Source of the DNA: Candidatus Shikimatogenerans bostrichidophilus
GTDB lineage: Bacteria > Bacteroidota > Bacteroidia > Flavobacteriales > Blattabacteriaceae
Assembly: GCA_029851345.1 (NCBI GenBank)
Contig: CP099831.1
Span: forward strand, 121,514-185,513
DNA length: 64,000 bases
Direction of reading: 5' to 3'
The notes under the pieces: generated by a model
Seen by the model: only the letters and a program-made list of their open reading frames with translations
Database searches by the model: none
Told to the model about the DNA's origin: nothing
In this document: in pieces, positions 26,655 through 35,992 of the stretch
Numbering within the stretch: position 1 is the first letter of the stretch
How the letters are laid out: each line of letters starts with the position of its first letter
Translations under genes and position numbers: made by a program

Positions 26655-29600
26655 ATGTTTTTGTTTTTTGATACAGAAACTACAGGTTTACCTGTAAATA
26701 ATATATTTAAAAAAAAAGATATATATCGTTGGCCACAATTAATACAGATTTCATGGCAAATGTATAATAAATATGGGGATTTAATAACAAATAAAAATTA
26801 TTATATAAAATTAAAAAAAAAAATAAATATATCATTAGAATCGATAGTAATACATGGAATAACAAAAAAATTTTTAATTAAGAAAGGGAAAAATTTAAAA
26901 TATGTATTAAGAAAATTTATAAAATCATTAAATAGATCTAATGTATTAATTGGTCATAATATAGAATTTGATATAAATATTATAATATCTTTATTTTTTA
27001 AATATAATTATAATAAAAATATAAAAAATATATTAAATAAAAAGAAAATAGATACTCAAAAAAGTTTAATTTTTTATAATAATAAATGGATATCTTTAAA
27101 AGATTTATTTAATATTTTATATAATTATAAGATAAAAAATAAATTACATAATTCTTATATTGATCTTAATATTAATATATTATGTTATTTAAAATTAATA
27201 TATTATAAAATAATATTAATAAATTATAAACAATTTAATATTTTGAATTTTTTTAACAATATACCTTTATTAAAAGGTATTAATAAGAAAAAAAATAAAA
27301 AAAAAATTAAAACAAATTTTTTTAATATACATAATCATACTCACTTTAATGTATTAAATTCTACTATAAAAATAGAAGAATTAATAAATAAAGCGATAAA
27401 TAATAAAATGAAAGCTGTTGGTATATGTGATAATAATTTAATGGGAGTTTTTGATTTTATTAATTATATAAATAAAGTAAATAAAATAAATAAAAATAAA
27501 ATAAAAGGTATAATAGGATATAATATTTATATAAAAGATACTAATAATAATTTCTATAATCATGTATTAATTGTAAAAAATACAATAGGTTATTATAATT
27601 TAATAAAAATTTCTTCATATAGTTATTTAAATAATTGTATAAAAGTCGATAAGAATAAAAATAATAATATATATTATATAGAAAAGGAAATAGTAGAAAA
27701 ATATAGTAAAGGGTTAATATTTTTAACTGGGAATTTAAAATCAGAAATATCACAGCATATTATAAAAGGTAATATAAAAAAGGCTGAAAAAATTTTGTTA
27801 TATTGGAAAAAAATTTTTAAAAAAGATATATATATAGAAATATTTATAAATAATTTAAAAGATGAAAAACTTGTAAATAAAATATTGTTAAAGTTTTCTA
27901 AAAAACATAAAATTTTATATATTAATCAATGTGATGTATATTATTTAAATAAAAAAGATTATATTTATCATGATATTTTATTTTGTATTAGAAATAAGAT
28001 TGGATTTTTAGAACAAATAAAAGAAAAAGATAGAAAAAATATAAAAAGATTAGAAAATAAAAATTTTTATTTTAAAAATTATTTTATTTTAAAACGTCTT
28101 TATAAAAATAAATTTAAAAAGGGATTTTATAATTTAAAATTTATTTATAAAAAAATAGAAAAAATAAAATTTATTAAAAAAGATTTTTTACCAAAAAAAT
28201 TTAAATTACCGAATTTTTTTTTAAAAAAATATAAAAATAAAAAGAATATAAATTATTTATATTTAAAATATATTACTTATCAAGGAGCAAAATTAAAATA
28301 TGGTCAATTAAATAACCTAATTATTTTAAGAATAAAAAAAGAATTAAAATTAATAAAATTAAGAAATTTTACTAATTATTTTTTAATTGTAAAAGATATA
28401 ATAGATATAGCAAAAAAGATAAAAGTAGATATAGGCCCAGGGAGGGGGTCAGTAGCTGGTTCAATTATTGCTTATTGTATCGGAATTACTAGGATAGATC
28501 CAATTAAATATAAATTATTATTTGAAAGATTTTTAAATATTTATAGGAAAAAAATGCCTGATATAGATTTAGATTTAAATTATAAAACTAGAAAAGATTT
28601 AATTTATTATATAAAAAATAAATATAATTTTGATAAAGTTTGTAATATAATTACTTATGGTAAAATAGGCGCAAAAACCGCTATAAGAGACTGTGCTAGA
28701 GTATTTAATATGCCTTTAAAAAATGTTTCATTTTTAACAGAATTAATGAATAATAAAATTGATATAAAAGATTTATTAAATAAAAGAATATTAAATAAAA
28801 TTCTACTAAAAAAACAAATTCCTTATAGTATATATTCTTATATTAAAAGAATTTTAAATGTTCCAGTAAGTTTAGATAATTTTATAATTAATATAGCTAA
28901 AAATTTAGTAGGATTAATAAGAAACATAGGGATACATGCGTGTGGGATTATTATGTCTAATGTTAAATTAAAAAAATATGTTCCATTAATATCATTAATA
29001 AAAAATATAACTCAAGAAAAAGTTATTCTTACACAATTTAATGCTAAAGCTATAGAAGATTTAGGATTATTAAAAATAGATTTATTAGGATTAAGAACAT
29101 TAGCTGTATTAAAAGAATCTATAATAAAAATTAAAAAGAAAAAAAAAAAAATAAAATTTAATCTAAAAGATAAACCTACATATACTTTATTTAAACATAA
29201 ATTAACTTCTGGTGTTTTTCAATATGAATCTAAAGGTATTAATTTATTAGCATCAAAATTCGAACCTAAAGAATTTAAAGAATTAATAGCATTTAATGCT
29301 TTATATAGGCCTGGGCCTATACAATATATCCCTAGTTATATAGAAAGAAAAAATAATAGAGAAAAAGTTACGTATGATTTACCTATTATGAAAGAATGTT
29401 TAAAAGATACATATGGTATAACTATTTATCAAGAACAAGTTATATTATTAGCAAAAATAATTTCTGGGATTAATCAATATGAAGCAGATTTATTAAGAGA
29501 AGCTATAGGAAAAAAAAATAAATTAGCTTTAATTACATTAAAGGCGAAATTTTTTAATAATTCTTTAAAAAAAGGATATGATATAAATATTTTAAAAAAA

Positions 29601-30833
29601 ATATGGAAAGATTGGGAATCATTTGCGTCTTATGCTTTTAATAAATCTCATGCTACTTGTTATGCATATATAACATTTAAAACGGCATATATTAAAAAAC
29701 ATTATTATAAAGAATTTTTATCTTGTGTTTTAAATAATAATTTACAAAATAGAGTTAAATATTTAAGTTTATTAAATGAATCTAAATATTTAAATGCCAA
29801 ATTTTTATTACCAAATATAAATATAAGTAAAAAGGATTTTTACACAGAAAAAAATAAATATATTAGATATAGTTTATGTGGTATAAAAGGGATAGGAGAA
29901 AAATCTACTAAAGCTATTTTAGATGTAAGATTAAAAAAAAAATTTACATCTATTTTTGATTTTTTATATCGTATAAATTTAAGAATTATAAATAAAAGAT
30001 TAATAAAAATTTTAATTTTAACAGGTTCATTTGATTTATTTGGTATATCTAAGTATAAATATTTTATTAATAAAATTTATAAAAAAAAAAAAATTACTAA
30101 AATAGAATATTTAATAAATGAAATTACAAAATATAAAAAAAATCCATGTTATGATTTTTTATTATTAAAGAAAAAATATAATAATTTTTTTAATATAACA
30201 AAAGAAATAAAAAAAAAAGTTAAAAATGATAAAAATTTAATATATTATAATGAAGAACAATTAAAATATTTAGGATATAATTTTAATAAAGATCTATACT
30301 ATAAAAAACATTTTATATTTAACATTTATAGTATTTACGAATATAATAAAAGTTTTCATAGTATTAATAACAACATATTATTATCTGGGATAATTACTAA
30401 TATCTTAAAAAATTCTATATCTATAAAAGATTATAATTGTTATACTTTAAATATAAATAAAGTTTTTTATATAAATTTTAAAGAATTAAAAATAAAAAAT
30501 AAAAACAAATATAAAAAAGATATTGTATTACTAAAAATTTTAAATAATAAAATTATAGATATTAAATTTTTAAAAAATATTTTAAAAAATATTGAATTTA
30601 TTATAATTAAAATATATGAAAAGTTTTATTATAAATTATCTCATATAATCTTAAAGGATATAAAAAAAAAATTAATGAAAGTTAAAATAGGTATTAAAAA
30701 AAATATTTTATTTAAAATTTATGATATAAATAAAAAAAATATTAAAAAAGAAAATTTATTAAATATTAATGTTAATACTGATATCTTATATGATATTCGT
30801 ATTAAATATAAATATATATATTTTAAAATATAA
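26655..30833 (+). CDS. dnaE: DNA polymerase III alpha subunit with fused N-terminal exonuclease
   Basis: This is the replicative polymerase. Residues 1-180 are a DnaQ-like 3'-5' exonuclease (LFFDTETTGL with D6 and E8, GHNIEFDINI, HNSYIDLNI), an arrangement found in Bacteroidota. A PHP domain starts near 222 (NIHNHTHFNVLNS). The palm has GPGRGSVAGS near 593, MPDIDLDLN near 634-642 and LKIDLLGLRTL near 806; the HhH motif CGIKGIGEKSTKAI is near 1075 and an OB fold (LLSGIITNILKN) near 1241. The tau-binding tail is not evident. At 1392 residues it includes its own proofreading. It overlaps korB tail to tail by 11 bases. Confidence 0.96.
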   Translation: MFLFFDTETTGLPVNNIFKKKDIYRWPQLIQISWQMYNKYGDLITNKNYYIKLKKKINISLESIVIHGITKKFLIKKGKNLKYVLRKFIKSLNRSNVLIGHNIEFDINIIISLFFKYNYNKNIKNILNKKKIDTQKSLIFYNNKWISLKDLFNILYNYKIKNKLHNSYIDLNINILCYLKLIYYKIILINYKQFNILNFFNNIPLLKGINKKKNKKKIKTNFFNIHNHTHFNVLNSTIKIEELINKAINNKMKAVGICDNNLMGVFDFINYINKVNKINKNKIKGIIGYNIYIKDTNNNFYNHVLIVKNTIGYYNLIKISSYSYLNNCIKVDKNKNNNIYYIEKEIVEKYSKGLIFLTGNLKSEISQHIIKGNIKKAEKILLYWKKIFKKDIYIEIFINNLKDEKLVNKILLKFSKKHKILYINQCDVYYLNKKDYIYHDILFCIRNKIGFLEQIKEKDRKNIKRLENKNFYFKNYFILKRLYKNKFKKGFYNLKFIYKKIEKIKFIKKDFLPKKFKLPNFFLKKYKNKKNINYLYLKYITYQGAKLKYGQLNNLIILRIKKELKLIKLRNFTNYFLIVKDIIDIAKKIKVDIGPGRGSVAGSIIAYCIGITRIDPIKYKLLFERFLNIYRKKMPDIDLDLNYKTRKDLIYYIKNKYNFDKVCNIITYGKIGAKTAIRDCARVFNMPLKNVSFLTELMNNKIDIKDLLNKRILNKILLKKQIPYSIYSYIKRILNVPVSLDNFIINIAKNLVGLIRNIGIHACGIIMSNVKLKKYVPLISLIKNITQEKVILTQFNAKAIEDLGLLKIDLLGLRTLAVLKESIIKIKKKKKKIKFNLKDKPTYTLFKHKLTSGVFQYESKGINLLASKFEPKEFKELIAFNALYRPGPIQYIPSYIERKNNREKVTYDLPIMKECLKDTYGITIYQEQVILLAKIISGINQYEADLLREAIGKKNKLALITLKAKFFNNSLKKGYDINILKKIWKDWESFASYAFNKSHATCYAYITFKTAYIKKHYYKEFLSCVLNNNLQNRVKYLSLLNESKYLNAKFLLPNINISKKDFYTEKNKYIRYSLCGIKGIGEKSTKAILDVRLKKKFTSIFDFLYRINLRIINKRLIKILILTGSFDLFGISKYKYFINKIYKKKKITKIEYLINEITKYKKNPCYDFLLLKKKYNNFFNITKEIKKKVKNDKNLIYYNEEQLKYLGYNFNKDLYYKKHFIFNIYSIYEYNKSFHSINNNILLSGIITNILKNSISIKDYNCYTLNINKVFYINFKELKIKNKNKYKKDIVLLKILNNKIIDIKFLKNILKNIEFIIIKIYEKFYYKLSHIILKDIKKKLMKVKIGIKKNILFKIYDINKKNIKKENLLNINVNTDILYDIRIKYKYIYFKI

Positions 30834-31740
30834 AATTTTTTTTATATAATTTTAATAATTTTAGTTTTTTTTTTTTAATTTTACTTATTTTCTTTTTTAT
30901 TTTAATTTTATAAAAAATTCCAAATGGTATAGGTAATTTTTTATTTATTGAATTAAATTGTGATAATAAGAACGCTTTATAATTATTATTTTGATCATGA
31001 TACCAGATATTATTATTATTTTTTAAAGTATTTAAATTTTTTATTTTAATTTTTGGGTTAAATATATTATTTAATAAAGTTATACATTTATTTTTAGAAA
31101 AAATTAAAGGTTTTTTATTTTTTAAAAAAATTTTATTGTTATTTTTATTTTTAATATTATTATAAATTGGACAATTTTGTATAATTTCTACACAAGAAGT
31201 ACCTTTATATTTATTTGCTTTATATAATATTTTTCTTAGATGTTTTGGATTTGAATCTAATGTTCTTGCTATAAAAGTTGCTCCCGCACTTAATATTAAA
31301 TATATAATATTAAAATTAAATTTATTATTAAAATTAGTATAAGATAAATTACCTTTAGTTAATGCATATACTCCATTATTAAAAATTAAAATATTAATAT
31401 TTATATTTCTTCTTATAGTATGTAAAAGATGATTTAATCCAATTGAAAATGCATCTCCATCTCCAGTTATAATCCAAATTTTATATTTATAATTAGTTAA
31501 TTTAATCCCCGTTGCTATTGAAAAAGCTCTACCATGAATTGTGTGATAATTATTTAATTTCATATAATATGGTAATCTAGAGGAACATCCAATACCTGAA
31601 ATAATAATAGTTTTTTTTTTATTTATTTTTAATTTTTCAAATAATCTAGATAATTGTACTATAATTGAATAATTTCCGCATCCTAGGCACCATTTTATTT
31701 CATTTATTAATAAATCTTTTTTTAAAGTAAATTTATTCAT
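30823..31740 (-). CDS. korB: 2-oxoacid:ferredoxin oxidoreductase, beta subunit
   Basis: The beta subunit binds thiamine diphosphate and a [4Fe-4S] cluster and decarboxylates 2-oxoglutarate or a related 2-oxoacid with KorA. The cluster cysteines appear complete: C18 and C21 in KWCLGCGNY, C52 in GIGCSSRLPYY and C190 in IQNCPIYN. The TPP motif TGDGDAFSIG...FNNGVYALTKG is intact. Length 305 is typical, but the last 60 residues are lysine-rich. Unusually, korA is on the other strand 11 kb away. Substrate identity (2-oxoglutarate versus pyruvate) cannot be read from the sequence. Confidence 0.92.
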   Translation of the reverse strand: MNKFTLKKDLLINEIKWCLGCGNYSIIVQLSRLFEKLKINKKKTIIISGIGCSSRLPYYMKLNNYHTIHGRAFSIATGIKLTNYKYKIWIITGDGDAFSIGLNHLLHTIRRNININILIFNNGVYALTKGNLSYTNFNNKFNFNIIYLILSAGATFIARTLDSNPKHLRKILYKANKYKGTSCVEIIQNCPIYNNIKNKNNNKIFLKNKKPLIFSKNKCITLLNNIFNPKIKIKNLNTLKNNNNIWYHDQNNNYKAFLLSQFNSINKKLPIPFGIFYKIKIKKKISKIKKKKLKLLKLYKKNFIF

Positions 31741-31807
31741 TATAAATAATAATATATAAATATAAAATAAAAATATAATTATTTTTTATTTTATTTTTAT
31801 TATTAAA

Positions 31808-31883
31808 CCCCGTGTGGCGAAAATGGTATACGCGCTGATTTCAAAAATCAGTTATATTATAGGTTCAAATCCTATCTCGGGGA
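31808..31883 (+). tRNA. tRNA-Leu (CAA) with a shortened variable region
   Basis: The anticodon stem CTGAT/ATCAG encloses TTCAAAA, giving anticodon CAA for UUG codons. The T arm ATAGG/CCTAT is perfect. The acceptor CCCCGTG pairs with CTCGGGG except for a T-T mismatch at the sixth pair. Only 7 bases (TTATATT) separate anticodon and T stems, so the long arm typical of leucine tRNAs is missing. Discriminator A. Confidence 0.85.
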
Positions 31884-31901
31884 TTAATTTTATTTACCTT
31901 T

Positions 31902-34424
31902 ATGATAATTAATAAAATTACTAAAATTTTAAAAGAATATATAAATAGTAAAACAAAGAAATATTATTTTATTTTACCAAATAAATATTATTTATTTATT
32001 ATAAAAAAAATTTATATAACTATTTTAAAAAAAAAATATGGTATTATTCCAAATATTTTTTTTACTAAAATTGAATTTATGGAAAAAATTACTAAATTTA
32101 AAATAGTTAAAAATCATTTTTATTTATTAAAAATATTATACAAAATATTTATTGAAATTAAAATAAAAAAAAATAATAATATAAATTTTAAAGAATTATT
32201 ATATTTATTAGAAGATTTTAATATAATAGATAAAAATTTAGTAAATTTAAAAGAAGAAATTATTAATATTAATAATTATTATACTATATCTAAATGGTTT
32301 CCAAATGTTAATGTTAATAATAAAAATAAAAATAATCTAAAATTAATTTATTTATTATATAAAAAATATAAAAAAACACTAATTAAAAGTAAACTAGGTT
32401 ATTATGGATTAATATTAAAACAAGTAATAAAAAAAATTAAATTTTATTTTAAAAAAAAAAAAAAATATCATTTTTTTTTTTTAGGTAAAATTTTTATTAA
32501 TAAATGTGAAAAAAAAATTAAAAAAAAAATATTATTAATTAAGAACAATAAAATTAATTTTATTAATTTTAAAATAAATTCTAAACCAAAGAAAAAAAAT
32601 AAAATAAAAATTATTAATACTAATAATTTGATTTATAAATATATAATAATAAAAAATATTATTATTAAAAATTTAAAAAATAAGGAAAATACAACTATTA
32701 TCTTTACAAATGAATTATATGATAATTTATTATTTAAATTTTTTAATAAACGATTAATAAAGAATATTAACTTTAATATAAAGATTAGTATATCTAATAT
32801 GATTTTACATAACTTTATTGAATTATTATTTAAGCTTTTAAAATTTAAAATTACATTTATTGAATATAAAATTTTATACTTATTATTAAATAATTATTTT
32901 ATTAATTTTTTAATTAAAAATAATAAAATAAATAAAATTTTATTATTTTTAAATAAGAATAATTTAAATCAAAAATTTATAAATATAAATAATAAATATT
33001 TTAAAAGGACTTTTTTATTTATTTTATTAAAAAAAAAACATAAATTTTTATATTATTTAAAAAAAATAATATTATATTTTTTATACAAAATAAAATTAAA
33101 TAAATTTGAATTAATTTATTTAAATAAATTATTAAAATTTATTATTTATATAAAAAGTAATAAATTATTTAATAATACTAAAAATTTATTTGTTTTATTT
33201 AAATATTATATTTTAAAAAATGAATTTATTAATATTACTAATTTTAATGTTAAATCATTAATTGAAATCGTCCATATTAATTTTCTTATAAAAGAATCTA
33301 TTATAAACTATTTAGATAATATTATTATAATATTAAATAAAAATTATAATTATAATATTGATATTATTAAATCTTACTTTTTAAAAAAAATAAAATTAAA
33401 AAATAATAAATGTTATAATTATTATATAAATAAATTCAAAAATATAAGTAATAAGTTTTATTTAATAAATAATAAATTTAATAATAGAAATAAAAAACTT
33501 TATTTAAATTTAAAATATTATAAAAAAACAACTATTAATAATATAAAAATAATTAATAATTTAAAAATTAATCATGATGATTTAGTTAAATTAAATATTA
33601 ATTTTAAAAAAAAAATATTTTATTATTTAAATAGAAAAGGATTTAATTTTACATCTATTAAATTTTATATAAAAAATCCTATAAATTTTTTTTTAAAATT
33701 TATTTTAAAAATAGATTTTTTTGAAAATAATGAAGCTAAAATTTTTGGAAACATAATTCATAAAATTTTATTTATTTTGTATAAAAAATATATAAATTTA
33801 CCTTTAAAATTAAAATATTTAAATAAAATTAAAAATAATATAAAAACTAATAAACTTATAAAATTTATATGTTATAAATATTATAAACGATATAATATAG
33901 ATAAAATGATAATTGATTATAATTTTAAAATTATAAAAAAATTTATTTTAAAATTTATAAATAATGATATAAAATTAATATTAGAAGGGAATATAATTAA
34001 AATAATAAATTTAGAAAAATATTATAAAGTAAAAATATATAATAAAATTATTTTAACAGGTAAAATAGATCGTATAGAATATTATAATGGGTTATTTAGA
34101 ATAGTTGATTATAAATCATATTTTAATATAAAATATAAAAATTTATTAATTTTTAAAGAGATAAAAGATATAAGATCATTTTTAAATAAAGATGTTAATA
34201 ATAATATCTTTCAAATGTTATTATATTTATTAATATTTTCATGTAAAAAAAAATATAAATATATATATTCTTCTATCTATTATCCAGATAAAATTAAAAA
34301 TATAAAAATTAATAATAATATAAAAATAAATTATAATTTTATTTTATATTTTAAAAAAAAAATATATAATTTTTTATTAAATTTATTAAAAAATAAATTA
34401 GTATGTGACTTATCAAATATTTAG
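31902..34424 (+). CDS. AddB-like protein with C-terminal PD-(D/E)XK nuclease
   Basis: The first 600 residues are low-complexity and only weakly suggestive of an inactivated helicase. The C-terminal 230 residues carry a convincing PD-(D/E)XK nuclease: FGNIIHKILF near 614-623 with the upstream His, LTGKIDRIEYYNGL near 718-731 with the metal Asp, IVDYKSYF near 735-742 with the DXK pair, and FQMLLYLLIF near 770 with the QxxxY motif. This order is that of AddB/RexB and related recombination nucleases. The AddB Fe-S cysteines are not evident. No AddA or RecB helicase is in the window. The nuclease call is firm; the AddB label is tentative. Confidence 0.65.
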   Translation: MIINKITKILKEYINSKTKKYYFILPNKYYLFIIKKIYITILKKKYGIIPNIFFTKIEFMEKITKFKIVKNHFYLLKILYKIFIEIKIKKNNNINFKELLYLLEDFNIIDKNLVNLKEEIININNYYTISKWFPNVNVNNKNKNNLKLIYLLYKKYKKTLIKSKLGYYGLILKQVIKKIKFYFKKKKKYHFFFLGKIFINKCEKKIKKKILLIKNNKINFINFKINSKPKKKNKIKIINTNNLIYKYIIIKNIIIKNLKNKENTTIIFTNELYDNLLFKFFNKRLIKNINFNIKISISNMILHNFIELLFKLLKFKITFIEYKILYLLLNNYFINFLIKNNKINKILLFLNKNNLNQKFININNKYFKRTFLFILLKKKHKFLYYLKKIILYFLYKIKLNKFELIYLNKLLKFIIYIKSNKLFNNTKNLFVLFKYYILKNEFINITNFNVKSLIEIVHINFLIKESIINYLDNIIIILNKNYNYNIDIIKSYFLKKIKLKNNKCYNYYINKFKNISNKFYLINNKFNNRNKKLYLNLKYYKKTTINNIKIINNLKINHDDLVKLNINFKKKIFYYLNRKGFNFTSIKFYIKNPINFFLKFILKIDFFENNEAKIFGNIIHKILFILYKKYINLPLKLKYLNKIKNNIKTNKLIKFICYKYYKRYNIDKMIIDYNFKIIKKFILKFINNDIKLILEGNIIKIINLEKYYKVKIYNKIILTGKIDRIEYYNGLFRIVDYKSYFNIKYKNLLIFKEIKDIRSFLNKDVNNNIFQMLLYLLIFSCKKKYKYIYSSIYYPDKIKNIKINNNIKINYNFILYFKKKIYNFLLNLLKNKLVCDLSNI

Positions 34425-35399
34425 TCCAATTTTTTCTTTAATTAAATTAATTTTATTTTTTGAAATTTTTCTTATTTTTTTATATGATTTTAATAATTTC
34501 TTTTTTATAAATTTTTTATTATTTAAAAAATAATAAAATCTTTTTATTTTATTTTTATATTTATATATAATATATTTATATAATTTTTCTTTTATATTAT
34601 AAAATCCTATTTTATTATTTTTAATTTTATATTTTATATTTAGATACTCATTTTTATCGGCTATTATTTTATAAAGTCTTAATAATGTTGTATTTTTAAT
34701 ATTATTATATGATATTTTATTAATAGATTCATTACTAGTTTTTATATTCATTATTTGTTTTTTTAAAACATCTTTTTCTGAATATATATTAATTATATTA
34801 TTTAATGATTTACTCATCTTTTGTCCATCTATACCTGGTATAATTTGTTTAACCGGAATAATGTATTCAGGTATTTTAAATATCTTTTTATTTAATTTAT
34901 TATTAAAAATTTTAGCTATTTTTCTAGTTATTTCAAGATGTTGTATTTGGTCTAAACCTATTATAACTTTATTTATATCATGTAATAAAATATCAGCGGC
35001 CATTAATATAGGATAATTAATAGATCCTAAATTATATTTTATTTTAGTTTTATTTTTAATTATATGAAATAACTTTGTTCTATTAAAAGGATAAAAACAA
35101 TTTAAATACCAAAATAAAATATTAATTTCTTTTATATCTGATTGTCTAAAAAAAAATACTTTATTATTAATATATTTATTTATATTAAAAGATAACCATA
35201 CTGCCGCATTATAATAAATATTTTGTTTTAAAATTATAGAATTTTTATAATCAGTTAAACTATGTAAATCAGCGATCATAATATAAATAATATTATTATT
35301 ATTTTTTATATATGATAAGGTAGGTAATATTACACTTATAATATTACCTAAATGAGGAATACCGTTACTTTGAATTCCTACCATAATTTTTTTGTTCAT
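34413..35399 (-). CDS. trpS: Tryptophanyl-tRNA synthetase
   Basis: This class I synthetase charges tRNA-Trp. MVGIQSNGIPHLGNIISVI is the N-terminal block with the HIGH-like PHLGN, ADLHSLTDY and AADILLHDINKVIIGLDQIQH follow, and PGIDGQKMSKSLNN gives the KMSKS loop. The 328 residues match the family. Start choice: Met1 (35399) overlaps rpmA by 35 bases, whereas Met6 (35384) overlaps by 20; Met6 sits closer to the family start MxxGIQ. Its 3' end overlaps the AddB-like gene by 12 bases. Confidence 0.95.
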   Translation of the reverse strand: MNKKIMVGIQSNGIPHLGNIISVILPTLSYIKNNNNIIYIMIADLHSLTDYKNSIILKQNIYYNAAVWLSFNINKYINNKVFFFRQSDIKEINILFWYLNCFYPFNRTKLFHIIKNKTKIKYNLGSINYPILMAADILLHDINKVIIGLDQIQHLEITRKIAKIFNNKLNKKIFKIPEYIIPVKQIIPGIDGQKMSKSLNNIINIYSEKDVLKKQIMNIKTSNESINKISYNNIKNTTLLRLYKIIADKNEYLNIKYKIKNNKIGFYNIKEKLYKYIIYKYKNKIKRFYYFLNNKKFIKKKLLKSYKKIRKISKNKINLIKEKIGLNI

Positions 35400-35661
35400 A
35401 CTTTTTATAATTTATAGGCATTATAGATACAAAAGTTTTATTTTTACATTTTATATATTTTACTACCCCATAAATCCTTGAATGTATTGTATAATCTTTA
35501 CTTATATATGTATTTAGTCCTATATTAATAGTTTTACCTCGTTGTCTTACTAAAATTTGACCTGGTTTTATAAATGTTCCGTTAAATTTTTTAATACCCA
35601 GTCTTTTACCTATAGAATCTCTCCCATTTTTAGTACTACCAACTCCTTTTTTATGTGCCAT
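35365..35661 (-). CDS. rpmA: Ribosomal protein bL27
   Basis: bL27 reaches the peptidyl transferase centre. It begins MAHKKGVGSTKNGRDSIGKRLGIKK, the standard family start after maturation, and contains GQILVRQRGKTINIGLN and DYTIHSRIYGVVKY. It is 98 residues long, about a dozen more than usual: the C-terminal YKKYEQKNYGRNSK is an extension that runs into trpS. It overlaps rplU at its start by 11 bases; rplU-rpmA is a conserved pair. Confidence 0.95.
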   Translation of the reverse strand: MAHKKGVGSTKNGRDSIGKRLGIKKFNGTFIKPGQILVRQRGKTINIGLNTYISKDYTIHSRIYGVVKYIKCKNKTFVSIMPINYKKYEQKNYGRNSK

Positions 35662-35986
35662 ATTTTTTTTTAATATATAGTATTTTAATTTTAGTTAATA
35701 TTTCTCTATGTCCTTTTTTTTTTGTATATCCTTTTCTTTTCTTTTTTTTAAAAATTATTTTTTTTTTATTTTTAATATTATTTAAAATTAATATTTTTAT
35801 TAAATAATTTTTTAGAAAGGGATTACCTATTTTTACTACATTATTATTATAATAAACTAATAATATTTTATCTATGTATAATTTTGATTTATTTTTAATA
35901 TTTTTTATTTTATTTATATATGTAATTTTCTTATTATATAATAAATATTGATTATTATTTAATAATATTATTGCTTTTTTTATCAT
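35651..35986 (-). CDS. rplU: Ribosomal protein bL21
   Basis: The 111 residues match bL21 loosely in the first half (NNNQYLLYNKKITYINKI) and clearly at the end, where IFKKKKRKGYTKKKGHREILTKIKI carries the family signature K-R-R-x-x-Y-x-x-x-x-GHRQ. Position upstream of rpmA with an 11-base overlap supports the call. The first half is among the more diverged ribosomal sequences in the window. Confidence 0.9.
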   Translation of the reverse strand: MIKKAIILLNNNQYLLYNKKITYINKIKNIKNKSKLYIDKILLVYYNNNVVKIGNPFLKNYLIKILILNNIKNKKKIIFKKKKRKGYTKKKGHREILTKIKILYIKKKYGT

Positions 35987-35992
35987 AATTTA

